A stretch of DNA of 64,000 bases from Siphlonurus alternatus (Eukaryota; Arthropoda; Insecta; Ephemeroptera; Siphlonuridae): contig OX463780.1 of the NCBI GenBank assembly GCA_949825025.1, positions 47,203,280-47,267,279 of the forward strand, read 5' to 3'. The position numbers were made by a program, and so were the translations under genes. The notes beneath the pieces were generated by a model. The model was not told where the DNA came from. It was given only the letters and a program-made list of their open reading frames with translations, and did not search any database. This document shows, in pieces, positions 34,912-47,500 of this stretch. Within the stretch, counting starts at the first letter, position 1. Each line of letters starts with the position of its first letter.

Positions 34912-35173
34912 ACCCTAGTTGAAAAATTATGTCTTCAACTCTACTTTACACGACTGTACGTAATCTTTTTATGTCTTTTTACTTCAAAAACACATCTTAT
35001 TTTTTCTTCGCTCAAATGAGAATGAAATGGAAACAACACTTTTAACATTTTATGCTCAATAAGAGGAAAAATTGCGTTTTACTCTTCTTTTTCCCTCTTT
35101 TTTCCTCTAAAATGACGCAATATTGGAGAAAATTAAACGAATAACGAATAAAAGATGAAATTAATTTCAACTC
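34912..35173 (+). repeat. ~260-bp direct duplication S, copy 1
   Basis: It shares, in the same order and orientation as 57313-57568, ACCCTAGTTGAAAAATT, GTCTTCAA, AAAACACATCTTATTT, CATGCTCAA-type and GAATAAAAGATGAAATT blocks. Divergence is substantial (roughly three quarters identical by eye). No terminal inverted repeats are seen. Confidence 0.6.
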
Positions 35174-35327
35174 GGCGAAATTTTCATATCATTGACGTTA
35201 GTGTGTTTTAACATTTATAAGTATCTTAATTATATTAATTTTTATAGAACATCTTTTTGTATGTACTATTTTTGTTAAGTTAAATTAGCGAATAGTTTTA
35301 TATTTTTCTTTATTCATCTCTTTCTCT
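35174..35327. other. AT-rich spacer
   Basis: Nothing recognised. Confidence 0.5.
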
Positions 35328-35419
<92 letters not shown>

Positions 35420-35420
35420 T

Positions 35421-35473
<53 letters not shown>

Positions 35474-35474
35474 C

Positions 35475-35569
<95 letters not shown>

Positions 35570-35572
35570 GCC
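35328..35572. repeat. long interrupted (CT)n tract, ~245 bp
   Basis: An almost pure pyrimidine strand of CT units with a few TTT, CC and TTC interruptions. It could adopt triplex (H-DNA) structure. Arg-Glu repeat frames on the minus strand are artefacts. Confidence 0.95.
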
Positions 35573-36261
35573 TCAATTTGCTGAAGTACGTACAATATTA
35601 ATAATTAAAATTTATTTTAAACTAAAATACAAAATAACTCCTCATAATTTGTAATATGAATTGTTTGTGTAAGTTTATAACCCTTGAACTTGTATTTTTT
35701 TTTTATTCAAGAGTAAGTTATTTTGCTAACGTATAAAAATGTACAAATTAAATTTAAAAAAATATATATTTTAATTATATTTATATTAAGAATAAAACAA
35801 CTGAATGTTGTCTGGGTAAGGATAAAAAAAAAAACATTTTAATAGATTTTCAGATTCACAAATTTGAGTCAATATATATTATTTCTAATCTGATTAAAAG
35901 CCCATATTTTAAACGTTATTATTAATACAAGTTTTCGAAAATAAACCCGAAAATATTTCTTCTAAGAAAATTTCTACCTTTTGCTATTTTTTTTTTAACA
36001 AAAATTAATAAATTATACGAACTACGAACTATTTTTTGTATATACACGACCACGTACAAAAGTTTAAACAAGTAAAAGCACTTTTTTTTCTTTGCCACTA
36101 CTTTAGTTACAAAAGAGCTGCGGTCGGTGATGTACAATGCTTTCCTACCTTTAATTTAACGTCACGACAGACAGTGCTGGCAAGACAATTACAGAGGCAG
36201 GTACTCCAATTTTAGCTTGTTGCAGTCAAACTTTGTGGACAACTCGTCACTAAGCGCCATA
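35573..36261. other. AT-rich spacer
   Basis: Nothing coding. A GC-richer edge near 36110-36260 has AACGTCACGACAG but no frame. Confidence 0.55.
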
Positions 36262-36617
36262 TAGTTGACAATCGACAGGAAAATTTGTTATTGAAGAAAT
36301 AATTAGAGGGTACCAAATTATGCTACTCTGAATATTTTCAGTTGTTTTTTTTTTTTTTTTTTTTTTTTAGTACCGTAACTATTTTTATATAATTATTGAA
36401 AGTTCCGTAAGCTAAGTTGGCCCCCTGGATCCTTAATAAAATGGATAGAGCCTAACCTAACAAATGTAAGACGTCTCCAGAGGACGTGGCAACAATTTCA
36501 ATAATTATTTAAAAATAGTTCCGGGACTCAGAAAATTCTAAAAAAAATTCAAAGTTGTCTAATTTGGTACCCTCTATTTATTTCTGCAATAAAATTTGTT
36601 CATGTAGGTTGTCCATT
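36262..36617. mobile_element. family B fold-back, subfamily 2, copy 3
   Basis: It shares AGAGGGTACCAAATTATGCT, ATAATTATTGAAAGT and the mirrored right arm ending TTGTCCATT with copy 4 at 47169. The centre has GACGTCTCCAGAGGACGTGG in place of the TGACGTCA pair of subfamily 1. A poly-T insertion in the left arm and a decayed left end suggest age. Confidence 0.7.
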
Positions 36618-37332
36618 ATAGAAAATTGCTTTACTTCACTCTGTCATCCATTTACATAAAAATTTTAGGGGTATTTTATTGAGATAAAAAAAAATCTGTT
36701 TTAATTGACAATATATAACTCAAAATCTTCTATAATATCCAAATACGTATTATATTTATATAAAAAAAAACACATTTAAAAAAAATAGATAAAATATAAG
36801 TTGTTTATAATTTTCAAAAAAATATTTTAAACATTTTTCAATCATGACTGAATATTTGAGATGTCTCGTCGCCCTATGATACGATGTGGTTGATATTAGT
36901 AAATTAAAAGCCTCCAAGTTCTTGTGTTATAAATAATGCAATCACAAAGTGGTTAAACTGTCATGACAGTAACGTCTTGAATGCATGCCTTGAGACATAA
37001 TTATTTTAATTAAAACCCTCTTAATAATTTTACACATTTGCAGAGTTGAAGTTTAGATGACACAGTACATTTCCTACTTTACTCATTTGAATGAGGGAAC
37101 CATGTAGACTGATTCAGGACGGTCGTACCCACTTTAATTAAATTATCAACTAAAACACCTGAAAATATGTTTAACCAATGACCAGTTCATCAGAGGAATG
37201 GTTTTTCCCCCAGAACAAACAAGCCTTTCACAGAGGATAAATTTAAAAAAAAAAAAAAAAAAAACAGATGGGAATTTGATTTTCTCCGTGATGAAATTTT
37301 ACGAGTGTTTTTTTCTGAACTTTAGAGATTTA
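36618..37332. other. AT-rich spacer
   Basis: Poly-A at about 37240-37264 and a retroposon T fragment at 37090-37128. No gene. Confidence 0.55.
37090..37128 (+). repeat. fragment of retroposon family T
   Basis: AATGAGGGAACCATGTAGAC followed by TCAGGACGGTCG aligns with the CTGAGGGAACCGTGG block of the family (minus strand of 13.6 kb, plus strand of 40.7 kb). Confidence 0.45.
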
Positions 37333-37572
37333 TACTCTTAAAAAAATTTGGCTGAATTTTGACATCTTATAATCAGTATATTTTTAACGCCTTAAATCAT
37401 GCTTTTTTCAGGTGTTTCGTTGCGCATTTTCAGTAGTCAGTATATAAGCTATATACTGACAGTATATGCTGACTACTGAATATTGACTACGAAACACCTG
37501 AAAAAAGCATGATTTAAGGCGTTAAAAATATACTGATTATAAGATGTCAAAATTCAGCCAAATTTTAGTGAC
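37333..37572. mobile_element. family C palindromic MITE, copy 1
   Basis: A hairpin of about 240 bp. The arms read CTCTTAAAAAAATTTGGCTG, ATTTTGACATCTTATAATCA and AACGCCTTAAATCATG, with a central part (TTTCGTTGCGCATTTTCAGT to TATTGACTACGAAACACC) that is nearly symmetric. Copy 2 at 45782 has the same element with its centre in the opposite orientation. The right terminus is eroded. Confidence 0.85.
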
Positions 37573-40500
37573 ACGTGATAAAAAATATTAAAAACGTACC
37601 TTACTACACTAGTTACCTTGTGTGCGTATTATTTATTCAGTAAATAAGATGAAGTCTGGCTACTTCTCACTACTACACGCATACAAATAGAATATTCATG
37701 AGTACCATCATCAAATTTATGCCGTAGATGAAAGCGTGGTGGGCTCTTTTTATCCCCCCTTGGTTTTTACTCTGCAGCTTTTCATTTTTATACTATATAC
37801 ACACCAATAAGAAGTTTGTATATAGCTTTTTAGAAAATATGGGATTTTATTATAAAATCTTTAAGATGAATGTAAATCTAAAAGTTTGTCTTATATTTAA
37901 GTAATTAGTAAACTAGTGACGAATGATATTAATAAAGTTTATATGTCACAATTATAAATATTAATTTGAATGAGAAGAGAAAGTTTTACGTGACAACTTT
38001 TAAATTTGTTTTTGTATTTTAATAATAATTAATTAAATACAATAATAATTTTTAGTTAAAATTTTAACAGTATAATTTTAGATAGAAAATAAAATAGAAT
38101 ATTATGCAAAATTATATTTTATAGACGATAAATAATTATATTGTATTTTAATTTAATTACAATCAAGAGTTACGTAAGAAATAAAATTGAAATAAAAAAA
38201 ATAAAATTATTTTATATCTGTGCTGTACATACAATTTTACATAACTTAAATATTTTACAGCTGACTGAAGTAATAAATTGCAAAAAATTCAAATTTAAAT
38301 CAACATTATTCAAATTTAATACAATTTTTATACACGTAGAAAAAAAAAAAGCAATTCTATATTTAGATCTATATTTTTTTTTTATGAAACTAAAAAAAGA
38401 TAAGAATAAACGCTAAATTATATCAGATAATAAAAAAAAAAAGTTTACATAAATTTTATATATGAACGCTTTGGTTTGTTCCCTTAGAAAATATATCTTC
38501 ATTAACGAGTAGAAAAGAGGTAGAAACTAATGCAATATAGATCTGCATGGAGAAATTCCCTCGGTGCTCTCGGAGATAAAAAAAAAAATCTAAAAATTAG
38601 CTTATTCATCAAGCACCCAACCGCATAGCTATGGCGAGAAATCCAACTGGGAATCAGAAAAAAACGAGTTTAAAAAAATGATAGCGCATCCTACGTCATT
38701 TTCATAATTCTTGTTAATTGCCTAAGTTTTAACAAACTAGTTGGAATTAATGATAACTTTTTTTTTCAGCTCTACCAACGCAGTAGTTGCGAATGTTATA
38801 AAAATTAAAAATAAATGAGAGTTATATGAAATATGACTAAAAGTTTTTTATTACAATTAATTTTACATTGTAATCGTAAAGCTTATAAAAAAATGTTTTT
38901 ATTTTGATTTGTAATAACCAGACATAAAGATAAAATATATTATCTCCTGGGATAAAATCTGTTCTATATATATATATGGATAATATATTCAGCTGAAGAG
39001 ATTTAATGCACTTTAAGTTGCAACAGAATGTATTTGACAGATAAATAATGCATTTAACTTACGAAGAAGGATAAGAAATAGGTCACATGATACATATTAA
39101 TGTATAAAGCTGCTAATGTGGTATATTTGTGATTCTCAAGAATAATTTAATGTGAAAAAGAGTTATTAATGGTAACCAGACGTGAAGTTGGCGTACATAC
39201 AGTAAAACAAAGGTTAAATTAAAAAGTTAAATCTACATTTCCGGTAAGATCTAGTTTTGTATCTCTGTTCATTGAAAATAACCCATATCGTAAATGTTAA
39301 TTATCTTGTTTTGTACATCCAATAATATATCATGTAATTAAAGAAGTACTTTTTACCATTTTAGCTCCTTGTTTATGTTATTGTCTGATTATAAAATCAA
39401 ACACAGTCGACCATATTAATTTTTTTCACTCTGTTAACAAACGCGACATTATCAATATTAAGTGAAGAAAATAAAGCAAGAGATGATGATTTAACACGGC
39501 AAAAAAACAAAATAGAACATTAGTCAAATCACACAATAAAAAATTATATTGTACATAAAAAAGCTGATTATTATAATGCTTTGTTTTACCAGTTTAATAG
39601 TAATTTTATCTGTCAATTTTGTGTTTGAAAATATTTAAAATTTTACGTTGAAAAAAAAAAAAAAAAGATAGGAAAGGTAAAAAAAATATTATAATTTTTT
39701 ATATTATTAAAATTTAAAATTCAAAAATTTATTTATCTCACAGCTTTACATGTCAACAAAAAATCATTAAATATTTACATGTAGCAATCGTTCATTTTAT
39801 ATTTATGTTCATGGCGAGTAAATGCAATGTAATCTTTTTAAACTGCACAATATATATCACTTTTATTTTTTAATAGACTGGAGAAATTATTATATAACTT
39901 TTGGAAAAATATAATACGGTCCATCTTCATAAGCCGATGTTCTGTGGATTGCTATTTAGTCTATTAGCCTAAAGTCATTTAAGAAAATTCAAATCACAAT
40001 CTGTGCATGTTAAATATTTATTTAACATTCAAACTGATGAGAACTAAGCTTTCATTAACATAAATATTAAATATAATTAAAAATTTGTCTCATATGTTGT
40101 ATGACACGAATGTTGTAACTTTTATAACACAATTTTTATAGGTGGTTTAAATTATACAAAAGTCACATGTGTCGTATTATTTAAATATAAGCAACTTTTT
40201 CATACAAATTATTCAGCTTTTAAAATATAAATGTGTTTCAACAAAAGTGACAAACCGGCTCTGTAAAAATTGTAATATTAAATATGAAATTGTATTATTT
40301 GTTCAACTGTTGTGTTTTATTAAATTCTACAGGGATTATTTTTTTCTACAATTTCAAGTTAAAATTTAATAAAAAAAAATAAAACTACCTTATTGTCTAA
40401 CAGACACATGGGAAATAAAAAAATATATATTTATTAAAAAACAAGTTTATCTTTAATTCCATTTATGATGTTTCATATAATTATTTCAGTGGTTTATGCA

Positions 40501-40727
40501 TGGGCCAGAAACTTTAATTTCAATATTTCAATTGTGATCTACAGGCATTATTTCATTGACTGATTACAATTGCGACCGTCATAACATGGGTTTCCATTGT
40601 TTTCTCATGGCAACCAATTTGATTAGAAAATACAACTTATGGTTTTCAAATCCCTTTGTAATTTTATTGTAAAACCACAAAAGGCACTTCTATTTACCTC
40701 TTAGCTAACAAATCTGTCTCTCCAGTG
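37573..40727. other. long AT-rich stretch
   Basis: No supportable gene in about 3 kb. Poly-A and Lys/Ile/Asn-rich chance frames (for example 38141-38416 and 40169-40369) reflect composition. GGGTTTCCATTG near 40588 is a weak X-box half. Confidence 0.6.
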
Positions 40728-40766
40728 GCTGAGGGAACCGTGGAAACCGCAGTTAGGATGGACGCT
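40728..40766 (+). repeat. fragment of retroposon family T
   Basis: GCTGAGGGAACCGTGGAAAC then GCAGTTAGGATGGACGC matches the minus strand of the block at about 13575-13610. Confidence 0.55.
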
Positions 40767-40887
40767 TACAGCAATAAACCTAAAGTGCAATGGTTTAAAG
40801 TCAGGAGAACCACATGGTAAAAAAGAACAACAATTATTCCTTGGATGGGAGAGTTGTGATTTTTTTAAAAAAAAACTCCTCATCTAC

Positions 40888-41022
40888 CAACCACGCTCGG
40901 CTTGACTTCAAAGGTGATCTGACTCGCACTGCGTCTTCCCTTGCCAGTGTACCTCCTCGTTCTATTATGTCCAGCAGAATGGTACTGATGCCAAAATTGT
41001 GACAACGAGAATGGATTTCACT
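40888..41022 (-). CDS. candidate internal coding exon, unknown protein
   Basis: A minus-strand open frame runs through a clearly GC-richer patch. It contains FGISTILLDIIERGG, then a basic stretch (LAREDAVRVRSPLKSSR) and AWL at the end. An acceptor-like CTTTCCAG precedes 41022 and a donor GTAGAT follows 40888. With these sites the exon is 135 nt, 45 codons, phase 0 on both sides. The frame itself is open further in both directions (40834-41088), so the limits are uncertain. A second possible donor, GGAG|GTACAC, lies inside. I recognise no domain. It could equally be a transposase or retroposon fragment, since a family T fragment lies only about 120 bp away. Confidence 0.25.
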
Positions 41023-41088
41023 CTGGAAAGTTCTCGCTTCGATTCTCAGCGTCCTCGGTGGTTTTTCATGTCGTACTTTTAGCGACAA

Positions 41089-42044
41089 GACTAATGGCCA
41101 ACACAGCTAGCGCCTCGAGGTTGCGGCCAGGCGCCATGTTAATGACGTCACATCAATCACTCTGTGGCCTCAATTATATACTTTAATTTAATTAAGATTC
41201 TACCGGAAATAACTAGTTTTAACAATTTTAAAATATAATTTTCTAGACCGAACAATTTTTAGCTTTATTTAGTACGCTTTCATAACTTAAATATATATTT
41301 TATAATAAGATATGTATAATTTTTAACTTTTTCCTCGGGGAATTTAAAACTCATTTGAGTATAGTGGGTGCGAGAGAGCTACAAATACACCATGTTTCAT
41401 CAGTCAGGGAAAAAAAAAAAATCGTGTTTACTACATCAATAAAGTTAATGGTTTGTTGTGGTAGGTCAAGTATATGAATGCGTGTTCAAATAAAACTCGC
41501 TTTTTATTATTTATTTTTGTAGCTGTAAATAAACTCTTTTCTTGTAGTGTTATATATTATACTTGACATGCTGTTCATTAATATAATATACAGTTATGGT
41601 TGATTATATTTACTTTAAAAATATATTAAATTTCATATCATTAATTTTGCAGATAGAAAGTATACTGGTAAATTGTAATCAAATTAATGTATTCACCCAA
41701 GCAGCAATATTAAAAACGTGGAAAAATAATTACAAGTTCAAGTCAAACTATATAAAATTGCGTAAGTTTATGTTCAAGTCAACAAATTTAGATGCTTGTT
41801 AAAGATTTCATTATGATTAGCACCGGTAGTTGGGAACACTGTCGTATTTTTACTTATTAAATTGCCAATAATTTTATATGATTTAAAAAATATATATATG
41901 TTATATTTATATTATAAATTTAAGAAAAAAAACAGAGCTTAATAAACTTAATAAAAGCTTAATAAACAGTAGATGAACTATAATACTGATCTTATTATTC
42001 GTTCAATCGACAAACTTGTTGGTTCAAAACTGCATAATAATATC
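41089..42044. other. non-coding stretch
   Basis: GC-richer to about 41165, with GGCGCCATGTTAATGACG and a CRE octamer at 41143-41150, then AT-rich. The 41596-41802 frame looks like chance. Confidence 0.5.
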
Positions 42045-42302
42045 ATAGAAGCTTCAAGTCAGCTGATTTTGCGGTGTTCCCAGCGTCTTATCTAAACCTA
42101 TGTAAAAATTAAAAACTCGCTATTTTGGCATAGAAGAATTTTTTGGAGGAACATTCATTATCAGAAGACCCCTAAATGGGGGTTGGGGTAAGAGATGGTT
42201 TCAAATTGGTTACTTCAATATTTATCGAGAAAAAATTCAAATTTTCTAACGAGGAGGCTTATGGAGAAAATTTTCCCGCCGGGGAACACTTGAAGCCTCT
42301 AT
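42045..42302. mobile_element. family P MITE, copy 2
   Basis: Left ATAGAAGCTTCAAGTCAGCT and right (minus strand) ATAGAGGCTTCAAGTGTTCC give a terminal inverted repeat of about 15 bp. The left 60 bp match copy 1 at 26711. The interior shares GGAGAAAA-type sequence. The 60-residue frame over its right part is not a gene. Confidence 0.65.
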
Positions 42303-43751
42303 TGCCCAAGAAGACGACATTAAAAAAAGAAAAAATAGTCAGTGTTGGCACCTACTAGCTCCACGCAGTACCCATTCATCCCTAGATTCCCTAGGTAGGA
42401 TCAATGCAACAGCATAGACACCATATCCAATGACCTCAATCGAACACAATTCGTTCTTCAAATATTACAGAAATTAACACTTTTCTAGTAGTATATAGGA
42501 CATATAATATTATAGCATTACCCCGGCCGCTATTGTATGCACTAAAAAAAGCAATGCATGGAAAATGAGGCTTATAATATTAAGTATATTGCAGTAGAAT
42601 CTACAAAATAAAGACTGTGTTTTAGACAAAGTAAACGATACGTGAAATTATGTTTAAAGTTATTTGAAAAAACTTTCAACTTTTTTGAAGCACATCAAAA
42701 AATACCTCAGCATGCTAACATATAAAAAATAAATACATTTTCTTTATTTTTTAATAATATGTTTTTCATTTTTTAAAGAGCATCAAAATCAAATGTAAAC
42801 ATGTATGCATATTTATAATACCAAACAACATTTTTTTTTTATTTACTTATTGATATCGCTCCTATATATAAAAATTGAATATATTTATATATTATAAAGA
42901 TACGCAAGCTAGCAAGCACCCCCTTATTATATAATCTCTCTCTGTCTGGTTTCCTCCGAGATGCTGTCATATTTCGCCATGGAAACCATATTTTATGCTC
43001 GGAGGGTTTAGCATCCTTTATATTCACCCCCTTCCCCGACATGTTCTGCTGGTATAAATAGCATATCTCCTCCCTTACTTCATATCGTATTTCTAATTTA
43101 ATCAATAAATGATGAAATTAATTCTTTATAACAAGATTCTTGTCACTTTTTGGTGGTGTGGTATAAAAATGGAAACAAAATTTTACAGAAAAAAATTGTG
43201 TTAAGAAAAAAAAAAAAAAAATACAACGTTTTAACGATTTTTTGGCTCAAGATTTTTTTTTTATTTTTGCCATAGAAAATTTACAGTACAATTTATAGAA
43301 AAAAGTGTTAACCAATCAACTATATTCAAAATAATTTCAAGGGTGGTATACATAATAATATATATTATTAATGTTATATGTATAAATATTAAATAATAAC
43401 AATTATATAGTGTGCATATTTATAACCATACATGAGTTACGGAAATTTCAAGTATTTGAATTGAGAATTTATATTTTATGTTTTCAAACTGTGCAAATAG
43501 AGAAAGTAATTAATTAGAAAGTGCAATGTGATTAACTTGTGATTATAATTTAAACTTCTTTGGAATTCACAAAGCACATTCAGCTATAAATAAATACGGA
43601 GAAAATTATAAGTTAGCATAATTAAAAGTTCTTTTGTCAAACATCATAATTAATATATATATAAGTTACAATAAAAGGTATAGAATTACCTTCAATACCT
43701 TCATCATTGCAAAAATATTATATTGAATCTTACATAATGTGAACTTCTATA
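42303..43751. other. non-coding stretch
   Basis: A GC-richer patch at 42950-43075 has TCCGAG..CTCGGA inverted words around TTCGCCATGGAAAC (42973-42986, X-box-like). The 88-residue minus-strand frame across it is not convincing. The rest is AT-rich. Confidence 0.5.
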
Positions 43752-44099
43752 GGGTGTTAAGGATCAGCTGATTGACATAATCCCATTTGATTAACATGTA
43801 AACCTTAGCAGTGCGACAAAAATGCTTAATTTTTTTAGACAGACTTAGAAGTTACAGAAAGACAGTTTTTTTTAATTTTTTTTTTTTTAATTTTTAACAT
43901 AGGGCTTTCCCATGGAGAGCCAAACCAAAAAAAAAAAAAAAAAAAAAAAAAAAACTAAAATAAATGAACTGGAATAATTTTTTTGAAATTTTTCTGTGGC
44001 TTTTAGGGACTAAAATCTGCCTAAAAAAATTTCAGAATTTTTGTCACACTGCTATGGTTTACATGCCAATTAAATGGCGATCAGCTGATCCGTATTCCC
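43752..44099. mobile_element. family A MITE, copy 2
   Basis: Left GGGTGTTAAGGATCAGCTGA and right (minus strand) GGGAATACGGATCAGCTGAT. The arms continue TTTGATTAACATGTAAACCT. The centre has long A and T runs (poly-A about 43928-43954). TTAA follows the right end (44100-44103). Non-coding. Confidence 0.75.
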
Positions 44100-44103
44100 T
44101 TAA

Positions 44104-45781
44104 AGTCACCAAATCTTTTAATTAAAATTGTAAATGTTCTGAATACATTTTAAACAGAAGATGTTGAGCATGCAATGGTTTTAACATGCCATCCTTGTAA
44201 AAGTCTGTTCAATGAATTATTATTAACTGTGGGAAGATGTAGTACCTGATTTCAAATATCAGATCACAGAAGGTAATGGCATTGGGGGCACTTATATTTA
44301 TCCTCATCACTTTTACAATTAATGGTCATATTATACAAGCTACACATGTAAATCAACAACAGTTCGTGTCCTAGACATTTATTAAAAAATTAGACCCATA
44401 AATCTGTTTCATAATTTCAGTCTGATATGAAATAAGTTGATTACCTGTCAGTCGAAAGTTCTTGCTTCCTGGTGACGTTCTATTATATAATGCAAATGTT
44501 TCCCTCTTCAGATAAAATTGTTTGTAGCGGAAAAATATGAAACATAAAAGAGAAGTTGAAGCTCTATTTCTTCGATATAATCGGATAACAAAGGCGATAT
44601 TATTACTTACCGTACAATAAAAGAAAAGACTGAAATAATATTATTTTTAGTTTGTTATTGTCAAGAAAAATTTATCGTATTTTTTTATAAATAGTTGAAA
44701 ACCCTTTAAGGTTTTCTTTTACCTACAGTATATATTTTTTAATATAATAGCCTGCTTTGAGATACATATTTTTTTTATAGGTAGGTATTACAATTACAGA
44801 TTTTAAATTTGAATGGTTGTTACTCAAAATCAAATGTTATTACATTGTTTGAAAATTTTATTTAATTCTATACAATTTCAATGTAATTTAAATATACTAT
44901 TCGTTTGATCCATTTTAAAATTAAAATGTACAATGCAAATAATTTAATTTGGAACGGTAGTTGCTATTTCGTCTCCTGACGTGATGTTTAAATTTTTGTT
45001 CACAAAATAGCAAAAATTTCTGGCCGAAAGCCGTTTCAACTTAATATTGTATACTCGTTGACTTGGAAAATTTCCCACTTGCAGTCTTAATCACCATGTC
45101 TTACGGGGCATAGTGATTAGAAGGCCGCAAAGGGACATTTTCTGATTTAACGAGTGTACGCGTATACGGAAATTTATATACTTTTTGTTTGGAAATTTAT
45201 ATATAATATAATATATTTTTTTTAAAGCTGAGGTAAAAAAGTATTCGACAAAGGATGAAAAAGTAAATGTGTTTAAATTTATTAAATTTAGGCTAATTTT
45301 AATTAGAATTAAGTATGTTACATATTTAATGTAATAATTGACGTGATCCATGCTGTACAGCCTATGATCGAAATAAAAATTTGAATTTGAATTTGACTAT
45401 TTTTGCGTATCTCATCATCCGTACTGTAATGAGCTTTGTATCTCCGAGTATACAAATAATAACTCCAGTTCAAGTATATCTATATACTGTACTGCTCATG
45501 TATGTCTCCATGCAGCTAATATAGTACAAGAATCATCATGTCATTCATTTATGAATGATATAATGATATATAATTGGATGCATACTAGATTTAAAATACC
45601 AAGTATGAGACAAAAGATAAGCATGAAAATCATGTGAAATCTTCAGCAATTGCAATTTTGTTAGTGCTTACTGTTTAAAAAATATAGTTCCCTATTTGAC
45701 AAATCCTAATTAGACAGCGTTGTCAAAGTTACTCGTACAATACAAGAACTCTATCCTAATACTAAGATCTAGCTTTATATA
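44104..45781. other. AT-rich non-coding stretch
   Basis: No gene. The 86-residue minus-strand frame 45091-45351 is Ile/Tyr/Lys-rich and looks like chance. Confidence 0.6.
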
Positions 45782-46022
45782 CACTCTTAAAAAAATTTGG
45801 CTGAATTTTGACATCTTATAATCAGTATATTTTTAACGCCTTAAATCATGATTTTTCAGGTGTTTCGCAGTCAATATTCAGTAGTCAGCATATACTGTCA
45901 GTATATAGCTTATACTGACTACTGAAAATGCGCAACGAAACACCTGAAAAAAGCATGATTTAAGGCGTTAAAATTGCACTGATTATAAGATGTCAAAATT
46001 CAGCCAAAATTTTTTAAGTGTG
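45782..46022. mobile_element. family C palindromic MITE, copy 2, TA target duplication
   Basis: It starts CACTCTTAAAAAAATTTGGC and ends, on the minus strand, CACACTTAAAAAATTTTGGC. TA is at both borders (45780-45781 and 46023-46024), as expected of Tc1/mariner-type MITEs. The arms are almost perfectly complementary over about 100 bp. The asymmetric centre is the reverse complement of copy 1. Confidence 0.9.
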
Positions 46023-46024
46023 TA

Positions 46025-47168
46025 GGGATCTTAAGTTAAGACAGTGATTTATGTCCCAAACAGAAAAGCACGCACATTAATTTTATAATAATAATTGGAG
46101 TTCAGTATTTAATAACAAATCTGACATTTTTTTTTTTCTAAAATAATCATGCAAGCTGATATGTTCTAAAATCATGAGTTGTTATGTAATATTCATTCAC
46201 AAGATCATGAAACTATAATTGTAGATATAATCGCATTTTTATTTAAAATGTAAAATAAGATTTAAAAATATAAAAATACATTTTTAAATATAATAATGTA
46301 TAATAAAAAAGAATTTATAACAATAGCAATTCTATATTGCAATTTTAAGTGGATACAACTTGGGTGGGGGGCATTATTAAGAAATAACTTCATCGCGTAT
46401 TACACATTTCTTATCAAACTTTTTCTCAGCAGACGGCTCTTTAACATTAAATAAACCTTCTTATATAGCATCAGCAGCAAAACATCTCTCCCTACCTCTA
46501 AACTTGAGAAGCTTTTTCGATATAACAGCAGCAGCAAAGTTAATGTGATATTTACGTCTTATTTTCAATATAGGAGGCAGGCACAACTTAATGCGTTATT
46601 TACTCCGCATTTTCTTCTCTCTCAAAGCCTCTACTCTCGCTTCTATTTTTTTTTTTTTTCTTTGCTCGCTTCATGATGGTATGAGGAGAAAGATGAATAG
46701 AATATAATAAATACTTGGCAAGAAAAAAAAAATTGGTTGCGAAATTCCGTTATCGTCTGCGCTCTTGGTAATATTTCTCTTTTCTTTTCTTAAGTATGGT
46801 AGTCATATTTTATATGTAATAATAATTTGCAAGGAATATTAAGTTTTAAAGGTTAGTTACAGTAATTTTATGTTTAATTATCTGATTTTACAGAATAACG
46901 CATTTCAGTAAAACTCATGGTCCTCAATTTTCAGTATTTTGTTGATAAATGTTCATTGGTTCTCACTACAATGTGGTGTACTATATATTAATGTGTGAAA
47001 GTATTCACAAAGTAACTGACTCCAAGTTAGGTTATATGATCAGGAATAACCAGCGCTCTCTTATACATATGTGCCGTAATTTTTGTTCTGGTTATCGATG
47101 TTCACATCTTTTAGCTTTAACCCTCGATTAAATTAAATCTAAACTTGTTAATTATGATTATCAACCCC
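46025..47168. other. AT-rich stretch
   Basis: CAGCAGCAAA occurs twice (about 46470 and 46531) in similar contexts (ATAGCATCAGCAGCAAA, ATAACAGCAGCAGCAAA). No gene. Confidence 0.55.
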
Positions 47169-47500
47169 AATGGACAACATACATGAAAAAAATTTATTGC
47201 AGAAATGAATAGATGGTACCAAATTATGATACTCTGAAATTTTTCAGATTTTTTTGAAACCCGGAACTATTTTTAAATAATTATTGAAAGTCCTGTGATT
47301 TCAGTTGGCACTCCTGCAGCCTTAATAAAAAGGATAGAGACTGGACGCCTATTGATGCCTCCAGGGGGCGTGGCCGCACTTTCAATAATTATTTAAAAAT
47401 AGTTCTGGGTTTCAAAAAAATATGAAAGAATTCAGAGTAGCATAATTTGGTACCCTCTATTCATTTCTGCAATAAAAATTTTTCATGTATGTTGTCCATT
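47169..47500. mobile_element. family B fold-back, subfamily 2, copy 4
   Basis: Ends AATGGACAACATACATGAAA and, on the minus strand, AATGGACAACATACATGAAA: identical over 20 bp. The arms are shared with subfamily 1 (TTATTGCAGAAATG.ATAGA). The centre reads ATGCCTCCAGGGGGCGTGGC with no CRE octamer. Confidence 0.85.

Noticed and set aside
35310..35595. Two long Arg-Glu repeat frames on the minus strand
   Set aside because: They are direct translations of the (CT)n microsatellite in two frames; no independent coding evidence.
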